Shown piece by piece: positions 45,201 to 54,323 of a stretch of DNA of 64,000 nt; the first letter of the stretch is position 1; each line of letters opens with the position of its first letter. This stretch comes from JACJYM01 sp965230495 (GTDB taxonomy: Bacteria; Bacteroidota; Bacteroidia; Chitinophagales; Saprospiraceae): NCBI GenBank assembly GCA_965230495.1, contig OZ246004.1, forward strand, positions 1,674,001 to 1,738,000, written 5' to 3'. Position numbers and translations under genes: made by a program. Under the pieces are notes generated by a model. The model did not search any database and was not told the DNA's origin. It saw only the letters and a program-made list of their open reading frames with translations.

Positions 45201-48200
45201 ATTTTCCGGAACTGTTCCCGAAGATGGTTCGACAAGCAATTGTGCCATATCGGACACTACTGCTGTATGTGTTCCATTAGCAGCCGATTTTGAGTTCGAG
45301 TCCGAATGTGGCGTTTATACTTTTACTGACAATTCTTCCTTTATTACGGGTGCTGACATCACAATGTGGAGCTGGGATTTCGGTGATATGTTAGGTACTT
45401 CCTCAATGACTAACCCCATGTATAGCTATTCTTCATCTGGAACATTTATGGTTACTTTGACCGTAGAAAATGCAAATGGGTGTACAGCAAGCATCACAAA
45501 ACCAGTTACCGTAGCTCCTGATCCAACACCTATAATTGATATTATACCGGGTTCAGCTTGCGTAGGAGAGCCATTTATCTTTACTAATCTTAATAATACC
45601 GGAATCGTTGATTGGCTGTGGAATTTTGGTGATGGTTCAGATAACGGAGGATCAAGTCCTTCACATGCTTATACTTCAGATGGCCCATACACTGTCACTC
45701 TAACGGTAACAAATGAAAATGGATGTACGGGAATGGCTACCTCTTCCTTAACAGTATTTCCTCTACCCACTCCTGGTAATATTACGTATAGTCCTGATCT
45801 ATTCATATGTTCGGGAGAATCAGTAGATCTTACAGCTCCTCCAGGAAGTTCTTGGGTTTGGAATACTACGGAAATAACACAAACTATTACTGCTTCAATG
45901 GCAGGTTATTATAGTGTTACTATAACCGATGCAAACAATTGCGTGTATTCTCCCGATTCTGTCGAAGTCATTGTCTATCCAGAAATTGATGCCAATATCT
46001 ACGGAAATCCGGTAATCTGTGATGATGAATGCACTACTCTATATGCGGCTCAAGCTGCAGGTTACATATATTATTGGCATGATCAAGATGGAAATCTAAT
46101 AGGAACAAATCAAAGTATTGATATATGTTTTGGTTCAGGAGTAACAGAAGTTTACCTGAAGGTTGAAGATGCCAACGGATGCTTAGGATATTCTCCTACA
46201 ATTTTAATTGCTTACGAAACATCGCCAACTGTTAATATATCTCCTTCAGTTCCTATACCTTGTGAAGGTGTACCCACTGTATTAACAATAACACCTTATG
46301 ACCCGGCATTAGATTATCTATGGAGCACAGGCAGCTCTGCCCCATCCATAACAGTTATCGCTGCAGGACCTTATTCAGTGGTAGCAACCGATCCTCTTAC
46401 AGGATGTTCTTCTTTTGCAACAATAACTGTTTATCCAGCTCCAGACTTATGTATAATTCCTGGAGGATGTTATACTGCCTGTGATCCGGATACTATTTGT
46501 GCTCCTGATGGACTTACAGATTATCAATGGTTTCTAAACGGTACTTTAATAAGTAGTGCCAATGGACAACAATGTCTAGAAGTGACAGAATCAGGAGCTT
46601 ATCACTTCACTGGAACCAACAATTTTGGGTGTAGTTCCAGCTCTGACACTTTACATATGGAGATTATTCCTTGTTGTTATCCTGAAGATACCAATATTAC
46701 CGCAGAACCGATAGAAGGTGACGGAGATTGTTGCTTTTCTCTCAGTTATGACATAGATGTTTCTTTTTTGTATGGAATATCAATACATTCTCCTAATGCT
46801 AATCTAAATATTGACTTTGGCTCAATACATTCTTCATTACAGGTTACCTCCAGTAGTCCTAGTATAATACTAAACAATTCTTCCCCTACTGATCCTATTT
46901 ATCAAGGTTACCTACCCGATTTTGGTAAAATCTGTGTTGAAGATCCTACTAATCAACCTACTATAGTAGTTATTGATTGGCTAGATATGAATAGTGATGT
47001 TCTATGCTCGGATACTCTTCAATTAGAATGTCCCGTAGAACCAGATTGTATCTATATTGTACAAGACGAAATATTCTGTGAAGATGATGTTGTTTATTAC
47101 AATTTCGAAGTTTGTAATCCTTTGGATGCCGATTTTTCTGTTGGCTTTATTGATCTCATAGACGTTTCTCCAGCTGGCCTTGTGGTTACCCCTGATAATT
47201 TCGACCTAATAACACCACTAGATCCTGGTGATTGTATAAGCTTAAGTATTACATTATCAGGAAGTTCTATAGCCAACGAAATGTTTTGTTTCAACTTGAT
47301 TGGTCATGAGATAAATCCACAAGAAGATCCATCTGCACTTTGTTGTTCTACAGATACCACTTATTGTATTCAGATACCCGGATGTCATCCTTGTGACATG
47401 GTTTACGTTTCGGATATAATTGTAGACCCAATTGATAGTTGTTGTTATGACATCCAGGTAATTAATAATGCCACAGAGTTTGAACTAACAGGAATAGGTA
47501 TCTGTGCCTTAACTCCTGATGTCTCTTTAGGAATTTCTAACCCTATAGGTTCACAATGGACAACGGTTTATCTCGACGATAAATCTGGAATATTCGATTA
47601 TACTGATGACGATTTATTACCTAACGGCTCGCATATTTTGCCTAAAATATGTATTGAAGAAAGTCCCGTAGCCTTTATAGATATAGCAGTCAAATGGATG
47701 GTTGGAGAAGACATTAAGTGTGAAGATACCATATCATTGTTCTGTCCTGGTGATTGTGGATATATTGAACCAGACTATCTCATCACATGTCACGAGGAAG
47801 GAGGATGGAAATTCACGGGATATATTGTCAATACCTCGACCGATACCATGAACTCTGCATATATTGATTTCGGAAATGATGCTTTGGACCCATATGATCA
47901 AAGTATCTCCCTAAATGGTTTAGCTCCAGGTGAAATCTATGGTCCATTCTCTATTTATATCGGTCCAGAAGCTCATAGTGGAGAAGAACTTTGTATTATC
48001 ACAACGCTTCATGCCAGCAATCATGGTGACGAACATGAAGACTGTTGCGAATTCAAGACAATTATAATTTTACCGGAATGCGAAAATGATGAACTCTGCA
48101 TTTGCGATGCTTCCTTTGAAGAAGAGATAGCAAAGGGAATATTATGTGACTTTACAGGAGAACCATTAGCTTATGAATTCTCTCCTGCAGGTAATTTTAC

Positions 48201-48642
48201 TGAATGCGACAAAATAGAATGGAAATGGGGAGATGGAACTCCTAATAGTGTTACTGTCGGAAATCAATCCATAACTCACATTTTTCCGGAACCTGGCGAA
48301 TATGAAGTATGCATGACTGTTTACCGCGTCGATATTTATGGTAATGAATGTAAGGAACGAGTATGTAAACAAATTGAAATTTCTGAACAGGAACAAATAA
48401 TGGCTTATCCTATTCCTGCTTATCAATTATTAAATATTTCGTTGACTAATTCTCGATTTTCAGGAGACGCCCATATTATTATATACGATACTGCAAACAA
48501 AGAGGTATTGCGAATTACATCGAAAATATCATCTGAAGAAAATGCGGAAATTGATATCAGTCATTTAAATAAAGGAATCTATTTTGTCATAATTGAATTG
48601 GAGAATAAAACCGTAATTAAACGAATTATAATAATGCGTTAA
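42295..48642 (+). CDS. Giant PKD-domain surface protein with T9SS sorting domain
   Basis: 2115 residues. A signal peptide (to LISQN) is followed by many beta-sandwich domains. Clear PKD units are marked by FFWDFGDGNFSS, MWSWDFGDMLGTS, WLWNFGDGSDNG and EWKWGDGTPNS, each with a following G.Y.VTL strand. Between these are Ig-like units rich in Cys pairs and Trp. The last 80 residues (MAYPIPAYQLLNISL, IIIYDTANKEVL, DISHLNKGIYFVII) form a type A T9SS C-terminal sorting domain. It is therefore exported to the surface or medium by the gliding/T9SS machinery and may be an adhesin. Paired with the beta-helix gene, it probably makes a two-gene operon. Confidence 0.88.
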   Translation: MKNITRLTLAFLLLPNFLISQNDEINPDTICIFMNDPQPFSVVENDPYFMMTGEAPKFCEDFQSECVRLTSNGILTLISDNEMCCGSFEIPYGYKDCTVVSAIYLTIKCEEPKPECSIINLDDYKNYNSEPNGNKSLIHACDSNSVIYYVSELPGYSYSWDLAGIPFTTLGSGEIEVLWPGTGSYSMVLTESNGSNTNTYTFCIEVLESPSANFEIINDCGCLNSPVSFTNTSIGGNDFFWDFGDGNFSSDFSATHTYTSPGIYDVTLYVTQDNFSKDGSPLCCCTDSIVQQIKIEPLEGPEIFCISTLCEGDSTKYWTDAENCDYNWSAMDASGNAVSIIGSTTSDTICIVWEEGPFGIVTLEVDNCDEDFCEQPVSAIIPIIQDTSQIVGDDVVCAYSFNYYSLPKWPSVEYEWSIDPVGIGAIVSGQGTNSIVIDWYAAPNSAIINVSYYSDFLGGLPNHSQSDCAGIASLEIDILPEYDLISPSTKFCIDDMLTFSTTIPSINGFTWEVYPSPGVITGLGNTPLNISFSNSGSYEVIVYPNFPNPFCNDTLRQIIEILEVPLADSITGPKEICPNETHTYFGHTSTNNTLMEWFVEGGSFTSGNLGNPVTVDWGVSGPYKIGLRQILQSNPMCPSDTIFCSISEKELLPPTSITSSVNCVNEVQSYTVLPAQHGDAYFDWSVSPPASGSIIDGNGSPNIDIQWNNTPGIVTITCIITLCDDNYTIMETINLNKATIPNITQSGFLCPGGNASLDAGSGYINYDWSPGGSGNPLSISSPGNYIVTVTDMNGCTAVNNFEAVEHALPIVGISTPDILPLCVGTGGTVEIHGLDGGVSIEWFKNGVSQGPGSPDPAIITHTNTNVVASFTYYYIATDLVTGCTNQSDNLVVNQVICGGGSGGCTPESYTLDVTNTNLMPICNEVEFMVSSTNVTPVGWNFGDPSVTSYTGTVTNPIVTYDEAGYYVATFSGTVPEDGSTSNCAISDTTAVCVPLAADFEFESECGVYTFTDNSSFITGADITMWSWDFGDMLGTSSMTNPMYSYSSSGTFMVTLTVENANGCTASITKPVTVAPDPTPIIDIIPGSACVGEPFIFTNLNNTGIVDWLWNFGDGSDNGGSSPSHAYTSDGPYTVTLTVTNENGCTGMATSSLTVFPLPTPGNITYSPDLFICSGESVDLTAPPGSSWVWNTTEITQTITASMAGYYSVTITDANNCVYSPDSVEVIVYPEIDANIYGNPVICDDECTTLYAAQAAGYIYYWHDQDGNLIGTNQSIDICFGSGVTEVYLKVEDANGCLGYSPTILIAYETSPTVNISPSVPIPCEGVPTVLTITPYDPALDYLWSTGSSAPSITVIAAGPYSVVATDPLTGCSSFATITVYPAPDLCIIPGGCYTACDPDTICAPDGLTDYQWFLNGTLISSANGQQCLEVTESGAYHFTGTNNFGCSSSSDTLHMEIIPCCYPEDTNITAEPIEGDGDCCFSLSYDIDVSFLYGISIHSPNANLNIDFGSIHSSLQVTSSSPSIILNNSSPTDPIYQGYLPDFGKICVEDPTNQPTIVVIDWLDMNSDVLCSDTLQLECPVEPDCIYIVQDEIFCEDDVVYYNFEVCNPLDADFSVGFIDLIDVSPAGLVVTPDNFDLITPLDPGDCISLSITLSGSSIANEMFCFNLIGHEINPQEDPSALCCSTDTTYCIQIPGCHPCDMVYVSDIIVDPIDSCCYDIQVINNATEFELTGIGICALTPDVSLGISNPIGSQWTTVYLDDKSGIFDYTDDDLLPNGSHILPKICIEESPVAFIDIAVKWMVGEDIKCEDTISLFCPGDCGYIEPDYLITCHEEGGWKFTGYIVNTSTDTMNSAYIDFGNDALDPYDQSISLNGLAPGEIYGPFSIYIGPEAHSGEELCIITTLHASNHGDEHEDCCEFKTIIILPECENDELCICDASFEEEIAKGILCDFTGEPLAYEFSPAGNFTECDKIEWKWGDGTPNSVTVGNQSITHIFPEPGEYEVCMTVYRVDIYGNECKERVCKQIEISEQEQIMAYPIPAYQLLNISLTNSRFSGDAHIIIYDTANKEVLRITSKISSEENAEIDISHLNKGIYFVIIELENKTVIKRIIIMR

Positions 48643-48653
48643 ACAGCTCAATT

Positions 48654-48681
48654 AATGGTCGAAGTGAAAACTTCGGCCATT
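48654..48681 (+). terminator. Terminator after the PKD gene
   Basis: A 12-bp stem, AATGGTCGAAGT (48654-48665) with ACTTCGGCCATT (48670-48681), is closed by a stable GAAA tetraloop. It begins 11 bp after the PKD stop. No long T-run follows. The convergent RluA gene ends about 95 bp further on. Confidence 0.7.
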
Positions 48682-48774
48682 ATTAGATAGTTCTAAATAA
48701 GTCCATGCAGCACATATAATCATAATATTGAATAATGAATTTTCAGTTTTATACTGAAATAAGATAATCTCTTT

Positions 48775-49500
48775 TCATTTATTCCATTTTATCAATTGAT
48801 TTCTAAGGGCTTTTAAATCTTTTGGAATCTTTGCCTCAAGAGACCTTATCTCATTAGAAACTGGGTGTCTAAACACAATCATCTGAGCATGAAGTGTATG
48901 TCTTTCCATTAAAGGCCTTTCTTCTTGAAATTTTCTATTATTAAACTTCTTTCCCTTGATCTCAGAAACAAAAAAAGAAGATCGGTCACCATATAAACTA
49001 TCTATGATTAATGGATGACCTATACTAGATAAATGAACCCTAATTTGATGTAATCTACCAGTAAAAATTCTAACTCTAAGAATACTGAATGACTTAAATG
49101 ACTCCAAAACTTCATAGCTTGACTTGGCGTACTTACCTCTTTTATGGGCAACCATTTTTCCTCTGGTAGTTTTGGATTCTGCCAGAGCCAATTCTATTTC
49201 TCCATGAGCAGGAATTGGAGTTCTTTCTACATAAGCAAGATAATATTTTTCTATTTCCCTGTGTTGAAATTGTAAAGAAAGATGTCTGTGCGAATCTTCA
49301 TCCTTGGCAAAGATTATAATACCTGAAGTATCCTTATCCAACCGATGAACGACAAATAATCTGTCTCTACCTTTTTCAAGTATAGCCTTCAAGCTTGGTT
49401 CTTCCTTTATAAACCTTTGATCGATTGTAAAAACACCTGCTGGCTTATTTACTGCTATCAAATTCTCATCTTCAAAAATAATTTCAATTCCTTTTTTCAC
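48775..49500 (-). CDS. RluA-family RNA pseudouridine synthase
   Basis: 241 residues, starting with GTG at 49500. The catalytic motif VVHRLDKDTSGIIIFAK has the active Asp. ENLIAVNKPAGVFT, RTPIPAHGEI and FTGRLHQIRVHLSSIGHPLI are further markers. There is no S4 domain, so it is like the short RluA/TruC type. The exact target uridine in rRNA or tRNA cannot be told. It starts 12 bp after the RibF-fusion gene and is likely co-transcribed. Confidence 0.9.
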   Translation of the reverse strand: MKKGIEIIFEDENLIAVNKPAGVFTIDQRFIKEEPSLKAILEKGRDRLFVVHRLDKDTSGIIIFAKDEDSHRHLSLQFQHREIEKYYLAYVERTPIPAHGEIELALAESKTTRGKMVAHKRGKYAKSSYEVLESFKSFSILRVRIFTGRLHQIRVHLSSIGHPLIIDSLYGDRSSFFVSEIKGKKFNNRKFQEERPLMERHTLHAQMIVFRHPVSNEIRSLEAKIPKDLKALRNQLIKWNK

Positions 49501-49512
49501 CTCAGTACACTA

Positions 49513-51489
49513 TTAAAGATTGGAATATTTTACGATTTTTTGAATATAGTATTTCCATATAATCGAATAAGATGATTGACGTATTGAGCCCGGATAATTA
49601 ATTCTGAATTTATCAACTAATATTTTTTCCGTTCTTTTTCTTCTAATAATGGTCAATAATCGATAGTAGAACGAAAAGTGAGCTTTTAGAATTGAAAGAG
49701 TTTTTGAGATATTACCTTCAAATATAAATTTCAAACCAGCCATTCCATCTAGTACCAATCTCGTTGGGATCATCCACAATAACCGAAAGGTCGAAAAATT
49801 CTTCACAATAGTTGCCAGAGAGTTTCTAATATTGAGATATAACTTTTTGTCAGATTGATAAGCCAAAGTTCCCCCACCTAAATGATATACAACAGAATTC
49901 GGAATTACTTCTAACTTATATCCAGCTCTTTGCAATCTTAAACTAAAATCTATTTCTTCAAAGTGAGCAAAATAACTGGGATCAAATCCTCCAAGTTTAT
50001 TAAATATTTCGGTACGAACCACCATTGCAGCACCACTTACCCAGCTTACTTTTGTTCTTTCATCATACTGCCCCTCATCTTTTTCAAGCTTATCTAAAAT
50101 TCTACCCCTACAAAAAGGATAACATAGACGATCTATAAAACCTCCTGCCGCTCCTGCATATTCAAAATATTCAGGTTCTTCCAAGGACAATATTTTAGGT
50201 TGAACAGCCCCTAATTCAGCATCATCTTCCATAGCTCTAATCAAAGGATCTAACCATGCCTCAGACACTTTGACATCAGAGTTTAAAACTACAGTGTATT
50301 TTGATTTAATTTCTGATATGGCCAAATTGTATCCCTTTGCAAAGCCATAGTTTTTTGTAAACTCTAAGAGTTGAACTTCAGGATACCATTCTTTAATAAA
50401 AGAAACAGACTCATCTACAGAGGCATTGTCAATCATTAAAATTTCAAAATCTTCTTTACTACTATTTAAAACAGAAGGTAAATAGGATTCAAGATACTCC
50501 CTTCCGTTATAATTTAATATTGCAACGGTGCAATTCAAATTTTTGGAATTATCTTCCCTATCCCCTTCAAAAAAAAGCTGCACCGCTCTTCTATCCTCTC
50601 CTAACTGACTCTTTAGCTCATCCACTCCCCCAAAGGTTATATCCTCTCTTATAAATGATAGAAAACTTATTCTAACCACCCGATCATAGATTTCTTGATC
50701 AAAATCGAATATATTGACCTCAATAGTTCTTGTTTTACCAGACAGGGTAGGTTTCTCCCCAATATAGAGCATTCCATTATATGACTGTTCGTCCATATAA
50801 ACTTGCACTGCATATACTCCGTATTTTGGCACCAACTTATCGGAATCTAACAAACTTATATTAGCCGTAGGATAGCCTATCTGTTTTCCTATTTTTTCAC
50901 CATGAACAACTCTACCTTCTAGTTCGTAGTTTTGACATAAAAGGCTATTTGCTTTGACTATATCACCACTAGACAAACTTCTTCTAATCTCACTTGAACT
51001 AATTGCAATATCTTCTATTTGCTGTTTGTCAATTTCAATCACCTTAAAACCCAACTCCGTTTCATACTGTTTTAGTAGAAATATATCCCCACTCCTATTC
51101 AAACCAAATCTATGATCATATCCAATGACTATATATGCAGGATTGAAATTTTTACTTAGAAATTTCTCCACATATTCTCTCGGATGTAATTGCGAAAACT
51201 CTATAGTAAAAGGTATTATTACTAAATTATCTACACCCAGTGACTCTAAAATAGAAACCTTTTCATTTAAGCTGGTTAGCAAAGTTAAATCTTTATCATT
51301 GGGGAAAATTACTTTCCTGGGATGCGGATGAAAAGTAATTAACACACTCTCTCCATTAACTTCTTCCGCTAGGGCATTGATTCTACTGATTATCTTCCTA
51401 TGTCCAAAATGCACACCATCAAAAGAACCGATAGTAACTACAGCCTTTTTAAACGTAGGTAAATCATCAATATTTCGATATATTCTCAT
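49513..51489 (-). CDS. ribF: RibF (riboflavin kinase/FAD synthetase) fused to a family 2 glycosyltransferase
   Basis: 658 residues in one frame. Residues 1 to about 308 form a full bifunctional RibF: nucleotidyltransferase TIGSFDGVHFGHRKI and GYDHRFGLNRSGD, then ISSSEIRRSLSSGDI, then the flavokinase KQIGYPTANI with KYGVYAV. From about 318 to the end is a GT-2 enzyme of the rhamnosyltransferase-like type: VAILNYNGREYL, MIDNASVDESV, NYGFAKGYNLAI, VLNSDVKV, WVSGAAMVVR and FAHFEEIDFSLRLQ. The link (FFEGDREDNSKNLN) is short. No start codon context is obvious at the junction. The fusion of a cofactor enzyme with a cell-envelope glycosyltransferase is unusual. It could be real or hide a lost stop codon. 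Confidence 0.9.
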   Translation of the reverse strand: MRIYRNIDDLPTFKKAVVTIGSFDGVHFGHRKIISRINALAEEVNGESVLITFHPHPRKVIFPNDKDLTLLTSLNEKVSILESLGVDNLVIIPFTIEFSQLHPREYVEKFLSKNFNPAYIVIGYDHRFGLNRSGDIFLLKQYETELGFKVIEIDKQQIEDIAISSSEIRRSLSSGDIVKANSLLCQNYELEGRVVHGEKIGKQIGYPTANISLLDSDKLVPKYGVYAVQVYMDEQSYNGMLYIGEKPTLSGKTRTIEVNIFDFDQEIYDRVVRISFLSFIREDITFGGVDELKSQLGEDRRAVQLFFEGDREDNSKNLNCTVAILNYNGREYLESYLPSVLNSSKEDFEILMIDNASVDESVSFIKEWYPEVQLLEFTKNYGFAKGYNLAISEIKSKYTVVLNSDVKVSEAWLDPLIRAMEDDAELGAVQPKILSLEEPEYFEYAGAAGGFIDRLCYPFCRGRILDKLEKDEGQYDERTKVSWVSGAAMVVRTEIFNKLGGFDPSYFAHFEEIDFSLRLQRAGYKLEVIPNSVVYHLGGGTLAYQSDKKLYLNIRNSLATIVKNFSTFRLLWMIPTRLVLDGMAGLKFIFEGNISKTLSILKAHFSFYYRLLTIIRRKRTEKILVDKFRINYPGSIRQSSYSIIWKYYIQKIVKYSNL

Positions 51490-51585
51490 CTAACTATAGA
51501 AGGGATTAAATTATTAAGTAACAATTATCCAAATAAGCCACAAAAGTAGTAAACTTGCCGCAATAATATTTGTTGTAAGACTTGG

Positions 51586-51615
51586 TTTGACTTATACATA
51601 ACGAATATTATTTTG
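51586..51615 (+). promoter_or_regulatory. Candidate promoter of the mrp operon
   Basis: TTTG at 51586-51589 and TATTTTG at 51609-51615 are 19 bp apart, close to the Bacteroidota -33/-7 layout, but the -7 box lacks one T. The ATG lies 23 bp beyond. Confidence 0.35.
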
Positions 51616-51638
51616 TCTTCCAATATAAATTACTTGAT

Positions 51639-52730
51639 ATGAGAAGTATAGACAACAACAAAATAGTAAGTGCCTTAAGGAAAGTTTTAGATCCTGCGAC
51701 TGGCTTGGATATTATTCAAGCTAAAATTGTTCATGATCTAAAAATGGATGAAAAAAATGTTTCTTTTTCGTTGATTATAAATGAAAAGAACTCTGCCGTA
51801 AAGGATAAGTTAAACTTTGCATGTATTGAAGCTATTAAAAATGTTTACCCAGACATAGATGTTCATATCCACTTGAAATTAGATCAAAACATAGGTAATA
51901 GCCGAAAAGTACTACCACAAATCAAAAATGTCATAGCTGTAGCCTCAGGAAAAGGAGGTGTAGGCAAATCTACAATTTCTTCTAACCTAGCCATTTCTCT
52001 GGCTAAATCCGGATATAAAGTAGGTTTAATTGATGCTGATCTATACGGCCCCTCTATTCCTACCATGTTTGGACTAAAAGGCCAAAGGCCTAAAGTAGAA
52101 GTGATACATGGAAAGCATAAAATTATACCTTTAGAGTCTCATGGTATCAAGCTAATGAGTATCGGTTTTGTAGTAGAACCTGAACAAGCTGTTGTACTAA
52201 GAGGTCCTCGTTTAGGTGGCATTATAAAACAATTCATCCAGGATTGTATTTGGCCTGAATTAGATTATTTACTCATAGATCTTCCTCCGGGAACAGGTGA
52301 TATTCAGCTTACCTTGGTTCAAACCGTACCCATAACAGGTGCCGTAATGGTTACTACCCCCCAAGAAGTTGCTATGATTGATGCCGTAAAGGCCATGAAT
52401 ATGTTTTTGCTTCCTAATGTCAATGTCCCTATACTTGGTGTTGTTGAAAACATGGCATGGTTCACTCCTAAAGAACTTCCCAACAATAAATATTATATCT
52501 TTGGAAAAGGAGCGGGTGAAAAGCTATCGGAATATGGTCAAACAAAGCTCCTAGGGCAAGTTCCTCTAGTACAGGCAGTTAGAGAGTCTGGTGATCAAGG
52601 AAATCCTATATCGATGGATTCTAACAATGTGGTTGTAAAACATTTTGATTCCATTACAAAAGAACTCATTTCAGCAGTTGAACGTAGGAATAAAAATATG
52701 AAACCTACGGAAATTGTTGAAGTAAAATAA
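51639..52730 (+). CDS. mrp: Mrp/NBP35-type iron-sulfur carrier ATPase
   Basis: 363 residues. The N-terminal MIP18-like domain (about 5-85) is followed by a P-loop ATPase with a deviant Walker A, ASGKGGVGKST (about 107-117), IDADLYGPSIPTMFG and DYLLIDLPPGTGDIQLT. A central VVENMAWF replaces the CxxC-containing segment (VVENMSxF..C..C) of many Mrp proteins, and no CxxC is seen here. It probably carries Fe-S clusters to apo-proteins. It leads a three-gene operon with the NifU-like gene and pyrF. Confidence 0.9.
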   Translation: MRSIDNNKIVSALRKVLDPATGLDIIQAKIVHDLKMDEKNVSFSLIINEKNSAVKDKLNFACIEAIKNVYPDIDVHIHLKLDQNIGNSRKVLPQIKNVIAVASGKGGVGKSTISSNLAISLAKSGYKVGLIDADLYGPSIPTMFGLKGQRPKVEVIHGKHKIIPLESHGIKLMSIGFVVEPEQAVVLRGPRLGGIIKQFIQDCIWPELDYLLIDLPPGTGDIQLTLVQTVPITGAVMVTTPQEVAMIDAVKAMNMFLLPNVNVPILGVVENMAWFTPKELPNNKYYIFGKGAGEKLSEYGQTKLLGQVPLVQAVRESGDQGNPISMDSNNVVVKHFDSITKELISAVERRNKNMKPTEIVEVK

Positions 52731-52749
52731 AATCCCTTAATTTTACTAA

Positions 52750-53013
52750 ATGAATTTAAGTCAAAAAGAAGAATATATTAAATCTCTTAATTCATCGCTA
52801 GATGAGATACGTCCTCATTTGAAAGTCGATGGAGGCAATGTTGAAATTGTGGACGTAGAAGAAAATGGTGTAGTACTAATCAAATGGTCTGGAAATTGTG
52901 AGTTTTGTAACATGTCGGAAATGACATTAAAAGCAGGAATTGAACAAACCCTAAAGGCCAGACATCCTGAAATAACAACTGTTAAAGCACTCAATGGTAT
53001 AGTTAATGAATAA
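52750..53013 (+). CDS. NifU C-terminal domain protein (Fe-S scaffold)
   Basis: 87 residues made of a NifU C-terminal (Nfu) domain: LDEIRPHLKVDGGNVEIVDV and the cluster-binding CEFC pair in GNCEFCNMSEMTLKAGIEQ, split as GNCEFCNMSE and MTLKAGIEQ. It likely holds a 4Fe-4S cluster between two subunits. The neighbouring Mrp protein is a natural partner. It overlaps the pyrF start by 8 bp. Confidence 0.93.
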   Translation: MNLSQKEEYIKSLNSSLDEIRPHLKVDGGNVEIVDVEENGVVLIKWSGNCEFCNMSEMTLKAGIEQTLKARHPEITTVKALNGIVNE

Positions 53014-53812
53014 ATCCAATTTAATTCATCAAATCGTTGAGAAAAATTCTTTTTTGTGCGTTGGTTTGGATACTGATCTAAAAAAGATTCCTCAGCATTT
53101 TTTAGACTTTGATGATCCCATTTTTGAATTTAACAAGCATATCATTGATGCCACAAAAGAATATACCGTAGCATATAAACCCAATATTGCTTTTTATGAA
53201 TCCTTAGGTCCCAGAGGGTGGACTTCTCTCGAAAAAACTATAGCATATATACCTAACAATATATTCAAAATAGCAGATGCCAAAAGAGGTGATATAGGTA
53301 ATACCTCAAAAATGTATGCCAGAACATTTTTTGAATATTATAATTTTGATGCAGTAACCGTAGCTCCTTACATGGGCGTTGATAGTGTCACCCCTTTCCT
53401 TGAATACGAAAGCAAATGGGTTGTTTTGCTTGGACTCACCTCTAATTTAGGAAGTAAAGATTTTCAAAAAATAGAATCGCGAAAAGGTTCCTATGTATAC
53501 GAAGAGGTATTGCGTAAATCTTCTTATTGGGGTTCTACAGAAAATATGATGTATGTGGTTGGAGCTACACATCCCGATGAATTTCTTAGGATTCGAGATA
53601 TAATACCTGATCATTTTCTTTTGGTTCCTGGCATCGGTGCTCAAGGTGGCGATTTACACGGAGTAATAAAAAATGGTAGAAATGGTGATCAGGGACTTTT
53701 GATAAATTCTTCTCGTGGAATCATTTATCCTTCTGATGACACCCATCAATTTCCAGAAAATGTAAATAAATCCGCAGCTGATTTACAGTCTGAGATGAGA
53801 AAGTATTTTTAG
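53006..53812 (+). CDS. pyrF: Orotidine 5'-phosphate decarboxylase
   Basis: 268 residues of the type 2 (long) form. The catalytic IADAKRGDIGNTSKMYA segment holds the Lys-Asp network. FLCVGLDTDLKKIP, AYKPNIAFYESLGPRGW, VVGATHPDEF and LVPGIGAQGGD are other markers. It makes UMP, the last step in de novo pyrimidine synthesis. It is translationally coupled to the Nfu gene and converges on the methyltransferase gene only 3 bp away. Confidence 0.95.
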   Translation: MNKSNLIHQIVEKNSFLCVGLDTDLKKIPQHFLDFDDPIFEFNKHIIDATKEYTVAYKPNIAFYESLGPRGWTSLEKTIAYIPNNIFKIADAKRGDIGNTSKMYARTFFEYYNFDAVTVAPYMGVDSVTPFLEYESKWVVLLGLTSNLGSKDFQKIESRKGSYVYEEVLRKSSYWGSTENMMYVVGATHPDEFLRIRDIIPDHFLLVPGIGAQGGDLHGVIKNGRNGDQGLLINSSRGIIYPSDDTHQFPENVNKSAADLQSEMRKYF

Positions 53813-53815
53813 TGC

Positions 53816-54319
53816 TTATCTAATCTTGCTGACAATATCATAAATGGCTATTCCCGTTGCCACAGATACATTCATTGACGAATTATTCCCAAGCATAGGT
53901 ATATGAATAATGGCATCCGAAATTTCGAGAAGTTCTTCTGCAATACCATGATTCTCCGAACCTACTATCAGGCAAACTTTTTCATCTTTTTCCAATTTTA
54001 AATTCTTGATATCCTTACTTCCGCTTGTCAGTTCTAAAGAAATAATTTTTACTCCCTCAGATCTTAATCCATCTAATATCTCCAATGGATTTTCACAGTA
54101 TTCAAAATCAATGTATTTCTCAGTAGAACGCGAAGTTTTCCGAATTTTTTGATTAGGAGGGCAAATTGTTGTTCCGGATAAGAAAATTTTGGTCACACCT
54201 AATGCATCCGAAAGTCTAAAAATAGCTCCTACATTGTAGGGGCTGGTCAAATTACTTGCCAATATATATACATTAGAGTTTACCTTGGAAACTATATGAT
54301 CTTTATGAGTCAATTGCAT
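53816..54319 (-). CDS. TrmH/SpoU-family RNA 2'-O-methyltransferase
   Basis: 167 residues, the minimal SPOUT domain. The three motifs are present: SPYNVGAIFRLSDALG, LIVGSENHGIAEELLE and IPMLGNNSSMNVSVATGIA. It probably methylates ribose in tRNA or rRNA; the target cannot be told. It lies 4 bp after the transglutaminase gene in a minus-strand cluster. Confidence 0.9.
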   Translation of the reverse strand: MQLTHKDHIVSKVNSNVYILASNLTSPYNVGAIFRLSDALGVTKIFLSGTTICPPNQKIRKTSRSTEKYIDFEYCENPLEILDGLRSEGVKIISLELTSGSKDIKNLKLEKDEKVCLIVGSENHGIAEELLEISDAIIHIPMLGNNSSMNVSVATGIAIYDIVSKIR

Positions 54320-54323
54320 ATTT

